DNA from: Halobaculum gomorrense
GTDB taxonomy: Archaea > Halobacteriota > Halobacteria > Halobacteriales > Haloferacaceae
Direction of reading: 5' to 3'
Assembly: GCF_900129775.1 (NCBI RefSeq)
Contig: NZ_FQWV01000001.1
Location: forward strand, 393,780 to 457,779
Length of the DNA stretch: 64,000 nucleotides
The notes below the pieces were generated by a model. It ran no database searches, was not told where the DNA came from, and was given only the letters and a program-made list of their open reading frames with translations. Made by a program: the position numbers and the translations under genes. Below, in pieces: positions 41,908-49,385 of the stretch; within the stretch, counting starts at the first letter, position 1, and each line of letters starts with the position of its first letter.

Positions 41908-42747
41908 TCAGACGCCGACGACCGCGCGGAGGGCGAACAGCGCGTTCTCCTTGCGCTCGCGCACCCGGCGGTAGAAGTACGAGAGCCACTTGTCGCCGTA
42001 GGGGGCGTACTGCCACACCTCGACCCCGTCGGCCGCGAGGCGGCGCTGTTCGTCCTCGCGGACGCCCATCAGCATCTGCACCTCGTAGTCGGCGCCGTAC
42101 TCGGCGGCGAGTTCCTCGGCGTAGGCGATCATCGCCGGGTCGTGGCTGCCGACCGCGATCCCGCCGTCGCGCTCGCCGAACAGGAACTCCAGGTCCTCGC
42201 GGTACGCCTCGTTCACGTCGGCCTTCTCGGTGTAGGCGATCGACTCGGGCTCGTCGTAGGCGCCCTTCACGAGCCGGAGCTTCCCGGGTACGTCGGCGAG
42301 CCGATCCAGATCCTCGCGGGTGCGGCGGAGGTTCGCCTGGACGCACTGCCCGACGCCGCCGTCGAACTCGCGGGCGAGCTCCTCGAAGGCGTCGAGCGTC
42401 ACGTCGGTCGTGTCGGCGTCCTCCATGTCGCACCAGACGAACACACCGTGCTCGTCGGCGGCCTCGACGATCCGGCGGAAGTTCTCGCGGAACACGTCGT
42501 CGCCGATGTCGATGCCGAGTTGCGAGGGCTTCACTGAGAGGCACGCGTCGAGGTCCGTGTCGGCCACATCGCGAACAAGCGAGACGTACGCCTCGGCGTC
42601 GGTGTCGGCGTCGGCGCGCTCGTGGTAGTGCTCGCCGAGGAGGTTGAAGATAACCTTCACGCCGTCCTCGTTGGCGCGGCGGACGTGGTCGAACGCCGTG
42701 GCCGGCGTCTCGCCCGCGACGAACCGGCTGGCGATGGGCGGGATCAT
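41908..42747 (-). CDS. Proline dehydrogenase
   Basis: 279 residues, TIM-barrel flavoenzyme. Family signatures: [55 protein letters not shown] and, at the end, [22 protein letters not shown] (conserved Y and RR that bind proline's carboxylate). It oxidises proline to pyrroline-5-carboxylate and passes electrons to the quinone pool or to ETF. No P5C dehydrogenase is adjacent. Haloarchaea use monofunctional enzymes of this length. Confidence 0.88.
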   Translation of the reverse strand: MIPPIASRFVAGETPATAFDHVRRANEDGVKVIFNLLGEHYHERADADTDAEAYVSLVRDVADTDLDACLSVKPSQLGIDIGDDVFRENFRRIVEAADEHGVFVWCDMEDADTTDVTLDAFEELAREFDGGVGQCVQANLRRTREDLDRLADVPGKLRLVKGAYDEPESIAYTEKADVNEAYREDLEFLFGERDGGIAVGSHDPAMIAYAEELAAEYGADYEVQMLMGVREDEQRRLAADGVEVWQYAPYGDKWLSYFYRRVRERKENALFALRAVVGV

Positions 42748-42863
42748 GTGGGTGGCAACGCTTGCCGGTCAGGTGTCTTGAGTCTCGTGGATCTGCGCCG
42801 ACAACGAGGGGGACGCCGGTGTCGTCGCCGGAGCGCGGGCGCCGTCGCCCGGAACCCCGCCAA

Positions 42864-42870
42864 CTTAACA
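42864..42870 (+). promoter_or_regulatory. TATA box for carS
   Basis: CTTAACA, about 25-31 nt before the carS ATG at 42895; predicts a leaderless transcript and fixes the start among several upstream in-frame ATGs. Confidence 0.5.
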
Positions 42871-42894
42871 CCAAACGCGAGCCAGCATCGGCCG

Positions 42895-43443
42895 ATGGCC
42901 GGACTCGTCGAACTCGTCGCGGGCGCGCTGTGGGTGATGCTGCCGGCGTACGTGCCGAACAACGCCGCCGTGCTCGCTGGCGGGGGCGCGCCGATCGACG
43001 GCGGTCGAACGTGGGATGGCCGCCGGATTCTCGGTGACGGCAAGACGTGGCGGGGAACCGCCGTCGGCACGATCGCGGGCGTCGCGCTCGCCGTCGCGCT
43101 CAACGCGGTCGCCGGCCCCGTCGGCGCCGGTGCGGGCGTCGACCTCCCGTCGTTCCCCCCGCTGGCGGCACTGGGGCTCGCGCTCGGCGCGATGCTCGGC
43201 GACATCGGGGCCTCGTTCATCAAGCGCCGGTCGGGGCGCGAGCGGGGCGCCGCCTTCCCGGGGCTCGACCAACTCGACTTCGTCGTCGGCGCCCTGCTGC
43301 TCGCGCTGGCGCTGGCGCCCGCGTGGACGGTCGAAACCTTCTCGCTCGAACGGCTCGCCGTCGTGGTCGTCGCGACGCCGCTGTTGCACGTGCTCACGAA
43401 CGGCATCGCCTACCTGATCGGCGTGAAGAACGAGCCGTGGTGA
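42895..43443 (+). CDS. carS: CDP-archaeol synthase (CDP-2,3-di-O-geranylgeranyl-sn-glycerol synthase)
   Basis: 182 residues, polytopic. CarS signatures: [45 protein letters not shown], and [35 protein letters not shown]. The latter is shared with CDP-diglyceride synthetases (CdsA). It condenses CTP with unsaturated archaetidic acid, the key intermediate for archaeal phospholipids. Together with idsA in this window it covers two steps of ether-lipid synthesis. Confidence 0.9.
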   Translation: MAGLVELVAGALWVMLPAYVPNNAAVLAGGGAPIDGGRTWDGRRILGDGKTWRGTAVGTIAGVALAVALNAVAGPVGAGAGVDLPSFPPLAALGLALGAMLGDIGASFIKRRSGRERGAAFPGLDQLDFVVGALLLALALAPAWTVETFSLERLAVVVVATPLLHVLTNGIAYLIGVKNEPW

Positions 43444-43535
43444 CGACACCGTAAGCGGTAGGTTCGGCGGGTGCGGCGGATTCGGCAGTAGACGAGGCGG
43501 ACGCGGCGGGTGCGGTGGATGCGACGGGCGACCAC

Positions 43536-43556
43536 ATTTAGATACTCACGCGTGAG
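43536..43556 (+). promoter_or_regulatory. TATA-like box with an adjoining 12-bp palindrome (candidate operator)
   Basis: An AT-rich box (ATTTAGA, 43537-43543) is immediately followed by the perfect palindrome CTCACGCGTGAG (43545-43556). The palindrome covers the predicted start-site side of the promoter of the gene at 43602. The geometry fits repression by a dimeric regulator; none is identified. Confidence 0.45.
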
Positions 43557-43601
43557 AATTGGGACGGTGCGGTTTTCAGGTCGCCCCGCGGTGGTCCGGA
43601 C

Positions 43602-44114
43602 GTGAGCGAACCGGACGCCGCCGCATCGAACGAGCCTCCGGAAGGCGTCGAGGAGGAGGACGAGCTATCGCCGCGCCAGCACGTGCGGGTCATGTTCCCG
43701 ACGCTCGCGCTGGCGTTTATGCTCCTCGCTGCCGCCAGCGTCGCGGGCATCGGCGGCGTCGTCGCGACGGGGCTCGGCGGCGAGCCGATCGACCGTCCCG
43801 AGGGCTTCTCGTTCACGGTCGACGCCGACGGCGACGACACGGCGATCGTGATCACCCACCCGGACGGGGTCGTCCCCTCCTCGAAGCGGGTCGTCGTCGT
43901 CGACGAGACGGGCACGAAAGTACCGTGGACGGACCTACAAACCGATGTCGGCGAGGCGCGCATCACCGGCCGCAGCGCGCTCGCGTGTCCCACGCAGGGG
44001 GCGACGTACCGCGTCGTGTTCGAGGGCCGCGCGGCCGACCACACGGTCGGCGCCTACGAGGTCGACGCGCCGGTCCCCGCGAGCGTCGTCCAGCGGTGTC
44101 AGGCGGCGAACTGA
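43602..44114 (+). CDS. Membrane-anchored secreted-domain protein, unknown function
   Basis: 170 residues from a GTG ([15 protein letters not shown]). An acidic N-terminal segment of about 28 residues precedes one membrane helix (about 31-58, [27 protein letters not shown]), followed by a compact beta domain with [22 protein letters not shown] and two Cys (ALACPTQ, VVQRCQ) that may form a disulfide outside the cell. No clear prepilin site (the charged residue and helix pattern differ). A palindrome-containing promoter lies upstream. Confidence 0.62.
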   Translation: MSEPDAAASNEPPEGVEEEDELSPRQHVRVMFPTLALAFMLLAAASVAGIGGVVATGLGGEPIDRPEGFSFTVDADGDDTAIVITHPDGVVPSSKRVVVVDETGTKVPWTDLQTDVGEARITGRSALACPTQGATYRVVFEGRAADHTVGAYEVDAPVPASVVQRCQAAN

Positions 44115-44208
44115 GCCGCGGCGCTCGACGCCGTGTTCCCGGCCGTGCCGGTCGTCGCCGCCGATGCGGACCGATAGCCTTTCGCGGCGGCGCGCACCTC
44201 CCTCGCGT

Positions 44209-44760
44209 ATGAGCGACACCACCGACGGCGCCGGCGAGGACGCCGACGCGGAGCTGATCGCCGCGCTGCGCGACGCGGAGGCCGTCCTGTTCGGCGAGTT
44301 CGAGCTCTCTCACGGCGGGACGAGCGACTACTACGTCGACAAGTACCGCTTCGAGACGGACCCCACGTGCCTGCGGCTCATCGCCGAGGCGTACGCCGAG
44401 CGCGTCGGCGACGCGACGCTCGCGGGCGTCGCTCTCGGGGCCGTCCCGCTCGTCGCCGCGACGGCCGTCGAGACGGGATCGCCGTACGTCATCGTCCGGA
44501 AGGCCGCAAAGGAGTACGGCACGGGGAACCGTATCGAGGGCGAACTGGATGCCGGCGAGGAGGTCGTCGTGCTGGAGGACATCGCCACCACGGGACAGTC
44601 CGCGCTCGACGCCGCCGAGGCGCTGCGCGAGGCCGGCGCGACCGTGAACCGGGTGCTCGTGGTCGTCGACCGGGAGGAGGGCGCGGCGGACCTGCTGGCC
44701 GACCACGGTCTCGAGTTGGAGTCGCTGCTGACGGCGACGCGCCTGCTGGACTCGGAGTAG
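44209..44760 (+). CDS. pyrE: Orotate phosphoribosyltransferase
   Basis: 183 residues from [20 protein letters not shown]. The PRPP-binding loop is [21 protein letters not shown] (about 120-140). Orotate-site features: [21 protein letters not shown] near the N-terminus and [22 protein letters not shown], the flexible catalytic loop. It converts orotate and PRPP to OMP in pyrimidine synthesis. The regulator-like homologue gfcR follows 197 nt downstream on the same strand. Confidence 0.9.
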   Translation: MSDTTDGAGEDADAELIAALRDAEAVLFGEFELSHGGTSDYYVDKYRFETDPTCLRLIAEAYAERVGDATLAGVALGAVPLVAATAVETGSPYVIVRKAAKEYGTGNRIEGELDAGEEVVVLEDIATTGQSALDAAEALREAGATVNRVLVVVDREEGAADLLADHGLELESLLTATRLLDSE

Positions 44761-44957
44761 TCGGCCGGTCGACGACTCGCGACGGGCCCTCCACCCGCGC
44801 TCCACTCGCGCTGCTTCTGTCGGCGGTCTCCGGCAGCCCCGCGTTTCACTGCGCTCTCGCGGCGCGGGCCGTGGTGTAGTCACACATGCGCAGGTCTGTC
44901 GACTCGACACGGTTCGAAATCCGAAGTGTTCATACTTGCACGAACGAGCATAGATCC

Positions 44958-45671
44958 ATGAACAGGGCCGAGAAGGCCGCCCTGCAGTTGCAGGCGGTCG
45001 CCGTGTTGCGGACGCTGAAGGAGACGCGAACGTACGACGAACTCGCCGAGGTGACCGGCCTGCCGGCGGGCGATCTGAACCGCTACGTCAACGGGCACGT
45101 CCTCCCGGGTGCCGAGCGCGCGCAGGAGGTCGTCGGCGGCATCGGCCGCGAGACGCTCGCCGCGGAGCTGGAGGCGCGCATCGGCTTCGACGACGAGGGG
45201 TACGTCGACAACTCCGGCGTCGTGTTCGACCAGCCGTTCCTCGACCTGGTCGCCCCCGTCGCCGCCGAGTCGTTCGACTTCGAGACGCCGGACGTGGTCC
45301 TCACGGCCGCGACCGACGGGATCACCCTCGGCGCAGCGATGGCGAGCCACTTCGACGCCCGCGTCGCCTACGCGAAGAAGTCGAAGGAGACGGCCGTCGA
45401 GGAGTTCATCGAGTCGCGCCAGCGCCTCGCGAGCGGGATCGAACTGACGTACTACCTCCCCGCGGGTGCAATCGACCCCGGCGAGTCCGTCCTCGTCGTG
45501 GACGACCTCATCCGCTCGGGCGAGACCCAGGAGCTCCTGCTCGACATCGCCTTGCAGGCCGACGCCGACGTGGCGGGCGTGTTCGCGCTCATCGCCGTCG
45601 GCGACGAGGGCACCGAGCGGGCCGCCGAGATCACCGGCGCACCGGTCGGCGCCCTGACCCAGTTCGAGTAG
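44958..45671 (+). CDS. gfcR: PyrE-like transcriptional regulator GfcR
   Basis: 237 residues from MNRAEKAALQLQAV. The N-terminus is a helix-turn-helix (about 14-50: AVLRTLKETRTYDELAEVTGLPAGDLNRYVNGHVLPG). The rest is a type I phosphoribosyltransferase domain with VLTAATDGITLGAAMA and the PRPP loop VLVVDDLIRSGETQELLL. In Haloferax, GfcR regulates the semiphosphorylative Entner-Doudoroff and gluconeogenic genes. The protein is often annotated pyrE2 because of the second domain. A TATA-like TTCATACTT lies about 21-29 nt before the ATG. Confidence 0.85.
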   Translation: MNRAEKAALQLQAVAVLRTLKETRTYDELAEVTGLPAGDLNRYVNGHVLPGAERAQEVVGGIGRETLAAELEARIGFDDEGYVDNSGVVFDQPFLDLVAPVAAESFDFETPDVVLTAATDGITLGAAMASHFDARVAYAKKSKETAVEEFIESRQRLASGIELTYYLPAGAIDPGESVLVVDDLIRSGETQELLLDIALQADADVAGVFALIAVGDEGTERAAEITGAPVGALTQFE

Positions 45672-45793
45672 GGCGTCGTCAAGCGAGCGAGACGACCCTC
45701 GGGAACTGCACGTCGCCGCCGACGCGAGCCGGACGAACAGTCCGGGCGGTTCGGTTCGGTTCGGCGGCCTCGTCGTGAGAGGTTCTGCACCGT

Positions 45794-45872
45794 TCAGTTA
45801 ACTGACTGCTCCGCGACAACGAATATACAATATCTTGTACATCTAGTCGGCAAAAAGCCGAATAGTTAAGTA
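45794..45872 (+). promoter_or_regulatory. Promoter region of the purine permease with two inverted repeats
   Basis: A 12-bp perfect palindrome TCAGTTAACTGA (45794-45805), a second inverted repeat TACAA-n4-TTGTA (45826-45839), and a TATA-like ATAGTTAAGTAA (45861-45872) about 23-34 nt before the start at 45895. The region is much more AT-rich than its surroundings. The two inverted repeats upstream of the TATA are candidate activator or regulator sites. Confidence 0.45.
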
Positions 45873-45894
45873 AGGTATGCACAAGTGTGCCGCC

Positions 45895-47301
45895 ATGGGG
45901 CTGCAACAGCAGTTGGCGGAGTACTTCGACTTCGAGGAACTCGGTACGGACCTTCGGACGGAGGTCGTCGCCGGGTTGTCAACGTTCTTGACGATGAGCT
46001 ACATCGTATTCGTGAATCCGAGTATCCTCGTCGGCATCGAGGGCGAGAAGCCGGGCATCATCATCGACGGCGTGCCGTACGCCCAGACCATTCAGATGGT
46101 CGCGGTCGTGACGCTCATCGCCGCCGCGGTGGCGACGCTGATCATGGCGCTGTACGCCAAGCGGCCCTTCGGCCAGGCGCCCGGCCTCGGACTGAACGCG
46201 TTCTTCGCGTTCACCGTGGTCGGCGCGCTCGGCGTTCCGTGGCAGACGGCGCTCGCCGCCGTCGTCGTCGAGGGGCTCATCTTCATCCTCCTCACGGCAG
46301 TCGGCGCGCGCGAGTACGTCATCAACGTCTTCCCGACGCCGGTGAAGCTCGCCGTCGGGACCGGTATCGGGCTGTTCCTCACCATCATCGGACTCGACGC
46401 GATGCGCATCGTCGTCGACGACCCGGCGACGCTCGTCACGCTCGGCCCCGTCGCGTCGGACCCCGTCGCGATCGTCTCGATCGTCGGCCTGTTCGTCACG
46501 TTCGGGCTCTACGCGCGTGGCGTTACGGGCTCGGTCGTGATCGGCATCCTGTTCACGGCGCTGCTGGGCGGCGTGGTGAAGGTCGCCGGGCTCGCGCCCG
46601 AGGCCGCCCTGCTCGGGAACCTCTCCGCGCAGGCGACGTACGACATCTCGCCGCTCGCGGGCGCGTTCGTCACTGGTCTGCAGGACGTGGACGCGCTCGC
46701 CTTTTCGCTGGTCGTCTTCACATTCTTTTTCGTCGACTTCTTCGACACCGCCGGCACGCTGGTCGGCGTCTCGCAGGTCGCTGGCTTCCTCGACGAGGAG
46801 GGCGATCTGCCCGACATCGACAAGCCGCTGATGGCCGACGCCGTCGGCACCACCGTCGGCGGGATGCTCGGGACCTCCACGGTGACCACCTACATCGAGT
46901 CTGCGGCCGGCGTTGAGGAAGGCGGTCGCTCGGGTATGACCGCGCTCGTCGTCGGGATCCTGTTCCTTGTCTCGCTGGCGTTCGTCCCGCTCGCGGCCGC
47001 CGTCCCGCTGTACGCCAGCCACCTCGCGCTGGTCGTCATCGGGATCGTGATGTTGCGCAACGTCGTCGAGATCGCGTGGGACGACCTGACGGTCGCCATC
47101 CCCGCCGGGATGACCATCCTGATCATGCCGTTCACCTACTCCATCGCGTACGGCATCGCCGCCGGCATCGTCACCTACCCGCTCGTGAAGGTCGCCGCGG
47201 GTCGCCGCGACGAGACCCGCCCCGGCCATTGGGCGCTCGCCGCGGCGTTCGTCGTCTACTTCGTCGTCCGTACCAGCGGTATCCTCACGAGCGCCGTCTG
47301 A
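45895..47301 (+). CDS. Purine (adenine/guanine/hypoxanthine-type) NCS2 permease
   Basis: 468 residues from MGLQQQLAEYFDFEELGTDLRTE; an ATG six codons earlier is possible. The AzgA-like motifs are present: GLSTFLTMSYIVFVNP, PFGQAPGLGLNAFFAFTVV, FTFFFVDFFDTAGTLVGVSQVAGFLDEEG, and DAVGTTVGGMLGTSTVTTYIESAAGVEEGGRSG, with about 13 membrane helices. It imports purine bases with protons or sodium. It stands behind the PyrE/GfcR phosphoribosyltransferase genes, consistent with nucleobase salvage, but has its own AT-rich promoter. Confidence 0.87.
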   Translation: MGLQQQLAEYFDFEELGTDLRTEVVAGLSTFLTMSYIVFVNPSILVGIEGEKPGIIIDGVPYAQTIQMVAVVTLIAAAVATLIMALYAKRPFGQAPGLGLNAFFAFTVVGALGVPWQTALAAVVVEGLIFILLTAVGAREYVINVFPTPVKLAVGTGIGLFLTIIGLDAMRIVVDDPATLVTLGPVASDPVAIVSIVGLFVTFGLYARGVTGSVVIGILFTALLGGVVKVAGLAPEAALLGNLSAQATYDISPLAGAFVTGLQDVDALAFSLVVFTFFFVDFFDTAGTLVGVSQVAGFLDEEGDLPDIDKPLMADAVGTTVGGMLGTSTVTTYIESAAGVEEGGRSGMTALVVGILFLVSLAFVPLAAAVPLYASHLALVVIGIVMLRNVVEIAWDDLTVAIPAGMTILIMPFTYSIAYGIAAGIVTYPLVKVAAGRRDETRPGHWALAAAFVVYFVVRTSGILTSAV

Positions 47302-47418
47302 GCGCGGTCGTCCCGGATGCGGAGTCTTTCGCATCCGGTTCCGTCTGGAATCTCGCACCGACGCAGTCTTGCGGTGCGGAGCACAAGAGTTTCCACCACA
47401 CATCCCGCGACTGGCAGT

Positions 47419-48837
47419 ATGGCTATTTTCCTCCCCGTCTCGCGAACGACGGTAGCGCGCGTGCTCGCCGCGCTCGCCGTCGTGGGGCTCTTCGCGCCCG
47501 CCGCCGCGCAGGCGTTCCTGCCGACCAGCACCGGAACGCCCGGGACCGTCGGCCTGGAGGCGGGCACCATCGAGTCGCCCGCGAACGACTCGACGGTCGT
47601 CGCCATCCAGGGGTTTCATTTCCAGGGGCAAGGCTCCAAAAAGAAGCCCGCGCGACTCGTGAGCGTCGCGGGCAACGGCTCGACGGAGTGGGTGTACGAC
47701 GGGTCGAACCAGAACGCGCGGTGGTTCTACGACGTGGACCCGCTCGCGAACGGGAACCTGCTCGTGGTCGGCACGAACCCCGACGGGACGGTCGTCACCG
47801 AGCTGGACCCGGCCACCAGAGAGCCGGTGTGGACGGAGCGCTTCGACTTCCACGACACCCACGACGTGGACATGCTCCCCAACGGGAACCTCCTCCTCGC
47901 GAACATGCGACAGTGGAACGAGTCGGCCCAGCGCTCGGACGACCGCGTGCTCGTGTACAACCGCAGCACCGAGGAGGTCGTCTGGGAGTGGACGTTCCGG
48001 AAGCACTACCCCAACTCGACCGACGGCGGATTCAGCAAGGACTGGACCCACATCAACGACGTGGACCGCATCGCCGAGGGCCAGTATCTCGTCTCCCCGC
48101 GTAATTTCGACCAGGCGATCGTAATCAACCGCTCCACGAAGGCGATCGACTACCGACTCGGCAGCGACGGGAATCACGACGTGCTCGACGAGCAGCACAA
48201 CCCGGACTGGCTCCTCAGCGAAGACGGCAACCCGACGATCCTCGTCGCGGACTCCGAGAACGACCGCGTCGTCGAGTACGAGCGCCGCGACGGCGAGTGG
48301 GTGCAGACGTGGACGGTCGGCACCGGCCAACTCGACTGGCCGCGCGACGCGGACCGACTGTCGAACGGGAACACGCTCATCACCGACTCTCTGAACCACC
48401 GGGTCATCGAGGTGACGCCGCGCGGGGAGATCGTCTGGGAGTACTACGCCACGTGGGGGCCGTACGAGGCCGAGCGGATCGGAACCGGCGACGAGTCGAC
48501 CGGCCCGACGATGGCCGATCTGGGTGTGACCGGGAGCTACCAGATCTACGGCTCCGCGGGACTCATCGAGGGGACCGGCGACTCGCTGACGTTCGCGACC
48601 GCCGTGCACAACACCTTCGCCGGCACGGTGTTCGCCGGTCCCGCCATCGCGTTCGCGGACGCCTGGTCGGGCGTGACGCCGTGGGTCCGCCCGGTCTGGA
48701 TGGGATCGTGGGCGTTCGCGGCCGCCGTCGCCGGCCTGATCGTCGCCCTCGGGTGGGCACTCGTCGAGTTCGTCGCCGCGCGCGAGACGATCCGACGCGG
48801 CGTGCGGAAGGCGGCGAGCCAGGTTCGCGCGCGCTGA
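47419..48837 (+). CDS. Arylsulfotransferase (ASST)-like membrane protein
   Basis: 472 residues. A signal-anchor region at the N-terminus (about 8-32, TTVARVLAALAVVGLFAPAAA), then a beta-propeller domain of repeated blades (DVDPLANGNLLVVGTNPDG; DVDMLPNGNLLLANMRQWN; DADRLSNGNTLITDSLNHRVIE; EIVWEYYATWGPYEAERI), and a C-terminal membrane helix (about 430-452) with a basic tail. It matches the haloarchaeal arylsulfotransferase (ASST) family, but the catalytic His pair of bacterial ASST should be checked before assigning sulfotransferase activity. It may instead be a structural surface protein. Confidence 0.7.
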   Translation: MAIFLPVSRTTVARVLAALAVVGLFAPAAAQAFLPTSTGTPGTVGLEAGTIESPANDSTVVAIQGFHFQGQGSKKKPARLVSVAGNGSTEWVYDGSNQNARWFYDVDPLANGNLLVVGTNPDGTVVTELDPATREPVWTERFDFHDTHDVDMLPNGNLLLANMRQWNESAQRSDDRVLVYNRSTEEVVWEWTFRKHYPNSTDGGFSKDWTHINDVDRIAEGQYLVSPRNFDQAIVINRSTKAIDYRLGSDGNHDVLDEQHNPDWLLSEDGNPTILVADSENDRVVEYERRDGEWVQTWTVGTGQLDWPRDADRLSNGNTLITDSLNHRVIEVTPRGEIVWEYYATWGPYEAERIGTGDESTGPTMADLGVTGSYQIYGSAGLIEGTGDSLTFATAVHNTFAGTVFAGPAIAFADAWSGVTPWVRPVWMGSWAFAAAVAGLIVALGWALVEFVAARETIRRGVRKAASQVRAR

Positions 48838-48864
48838 TCGGACGGCAGGTGCGGCGGAAGCTGG

Positions 48865-48986
48865 CGCCTCGGTCGTTCGCTTCGCTCACTCTCTCGGCGA
48901 CGCCGTTGAGGGGCGGTTCGCCCACAAGCTCACCGCCGCGTAATCGTCGCCTCGGTCGTTCGCTTCGCTCACTCTCTCGGCGACGC
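48865..48986 (+). repeat. Two 39-bp perfect direct repeats upstream of the ATPase operon
   Basis: Identical 39-bp sequences at 48865-48903 and 48948-48986 (core GGTCGTTCGCTTCGCTCACT), 44 bp apart. The downstream copy ends 24 nt before the ATPase operon TATA box. The core resembles the CGTTCGCTTCGCTCACT motif seen elsewhere in this window near tRNA genes (about 13218, 19315). It is probably dispersed repeat DNA rather than a regulator site. Confidence 0.75.
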
Positions 48987-49010
48987 ACGTGACGCGTGCG
49001 TTCCGCAAAC

Positions 49011-49020
49011 ACCTTATATC
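49011..49020 (+). promoter_or_regulatory. Promoter (TATA box) of the A-type ATPase operon
   Basis: ACCTTATATC is the best TATA match in the window, 33-42 nt upstream of the ahaH ATG at 49053, implying a short leader of about 5-10 nt. Confidence 0.6.
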
Positions 49021-49052
49021 GACGTGGGCAAACCCACAGACGACGAGTATCC

Positions 49053-49385
49053 ATGCCGAGACCCGAAGTTCTCGAACGCGTGAAGGAGGCCGAAGCCGAT
49101 GCCGAGGAGATCGTCGCCGAGGCCGAGGCCGACCGCGAGGCGCGGATCTCGGAGGCCAGGTCCGAGGCCGACGAGATCGTCGCCGAGGCTGAAGCCGAGG
49201 CCGATCGCATCGAGCAGGAGCGCCTCGACGAAGCGCGCGACCAGATCGAGGAGAAACGCGAAGAGACTATCGCGGCGGGCCGCCGCGAGCGGAACGAACT
49301 CGTCGACGAGGCGAGCGACCGGATCGACGAGGTCGTCGAGTTCGCGGTCGAACGGTTCGAGGAGGCGGTACATGCTCAGGCCTGA
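49053..49385 (+). CDS. atpH: A-type ATP synthase subunit H (peripheral stalk)
   Basis: 110 residues from MPRPEVLERVKEAEADAEEIV. A continuous amphipathic coiled coil with repeated EAEADAEEIVAEAEADREARI heptads, the hallmark of subunit H (AhaH), which pairs with E in the peripheral stalk. First gene of the ATPase operon; it overlaps the next gene by 14 nt. Confidence 0.88.
   Translation: MPRPEVLERVKEAEADAEEIVAEAEADREARISEARSEADEIVAEAEAEADRIEQERLDEARDQIEEKREETIAAGRRERNELVDEASDRIDEVVEFAVERFEEAVHAQA

Noticed and set aside
44958-45671. Second orotate phosphoribosyltransferase (pyrE2)
   Set aside because: The N-terminal helix-turn-helix and overall sequence fit GfcR; the true pyrE is the gene just upstream at 44209.
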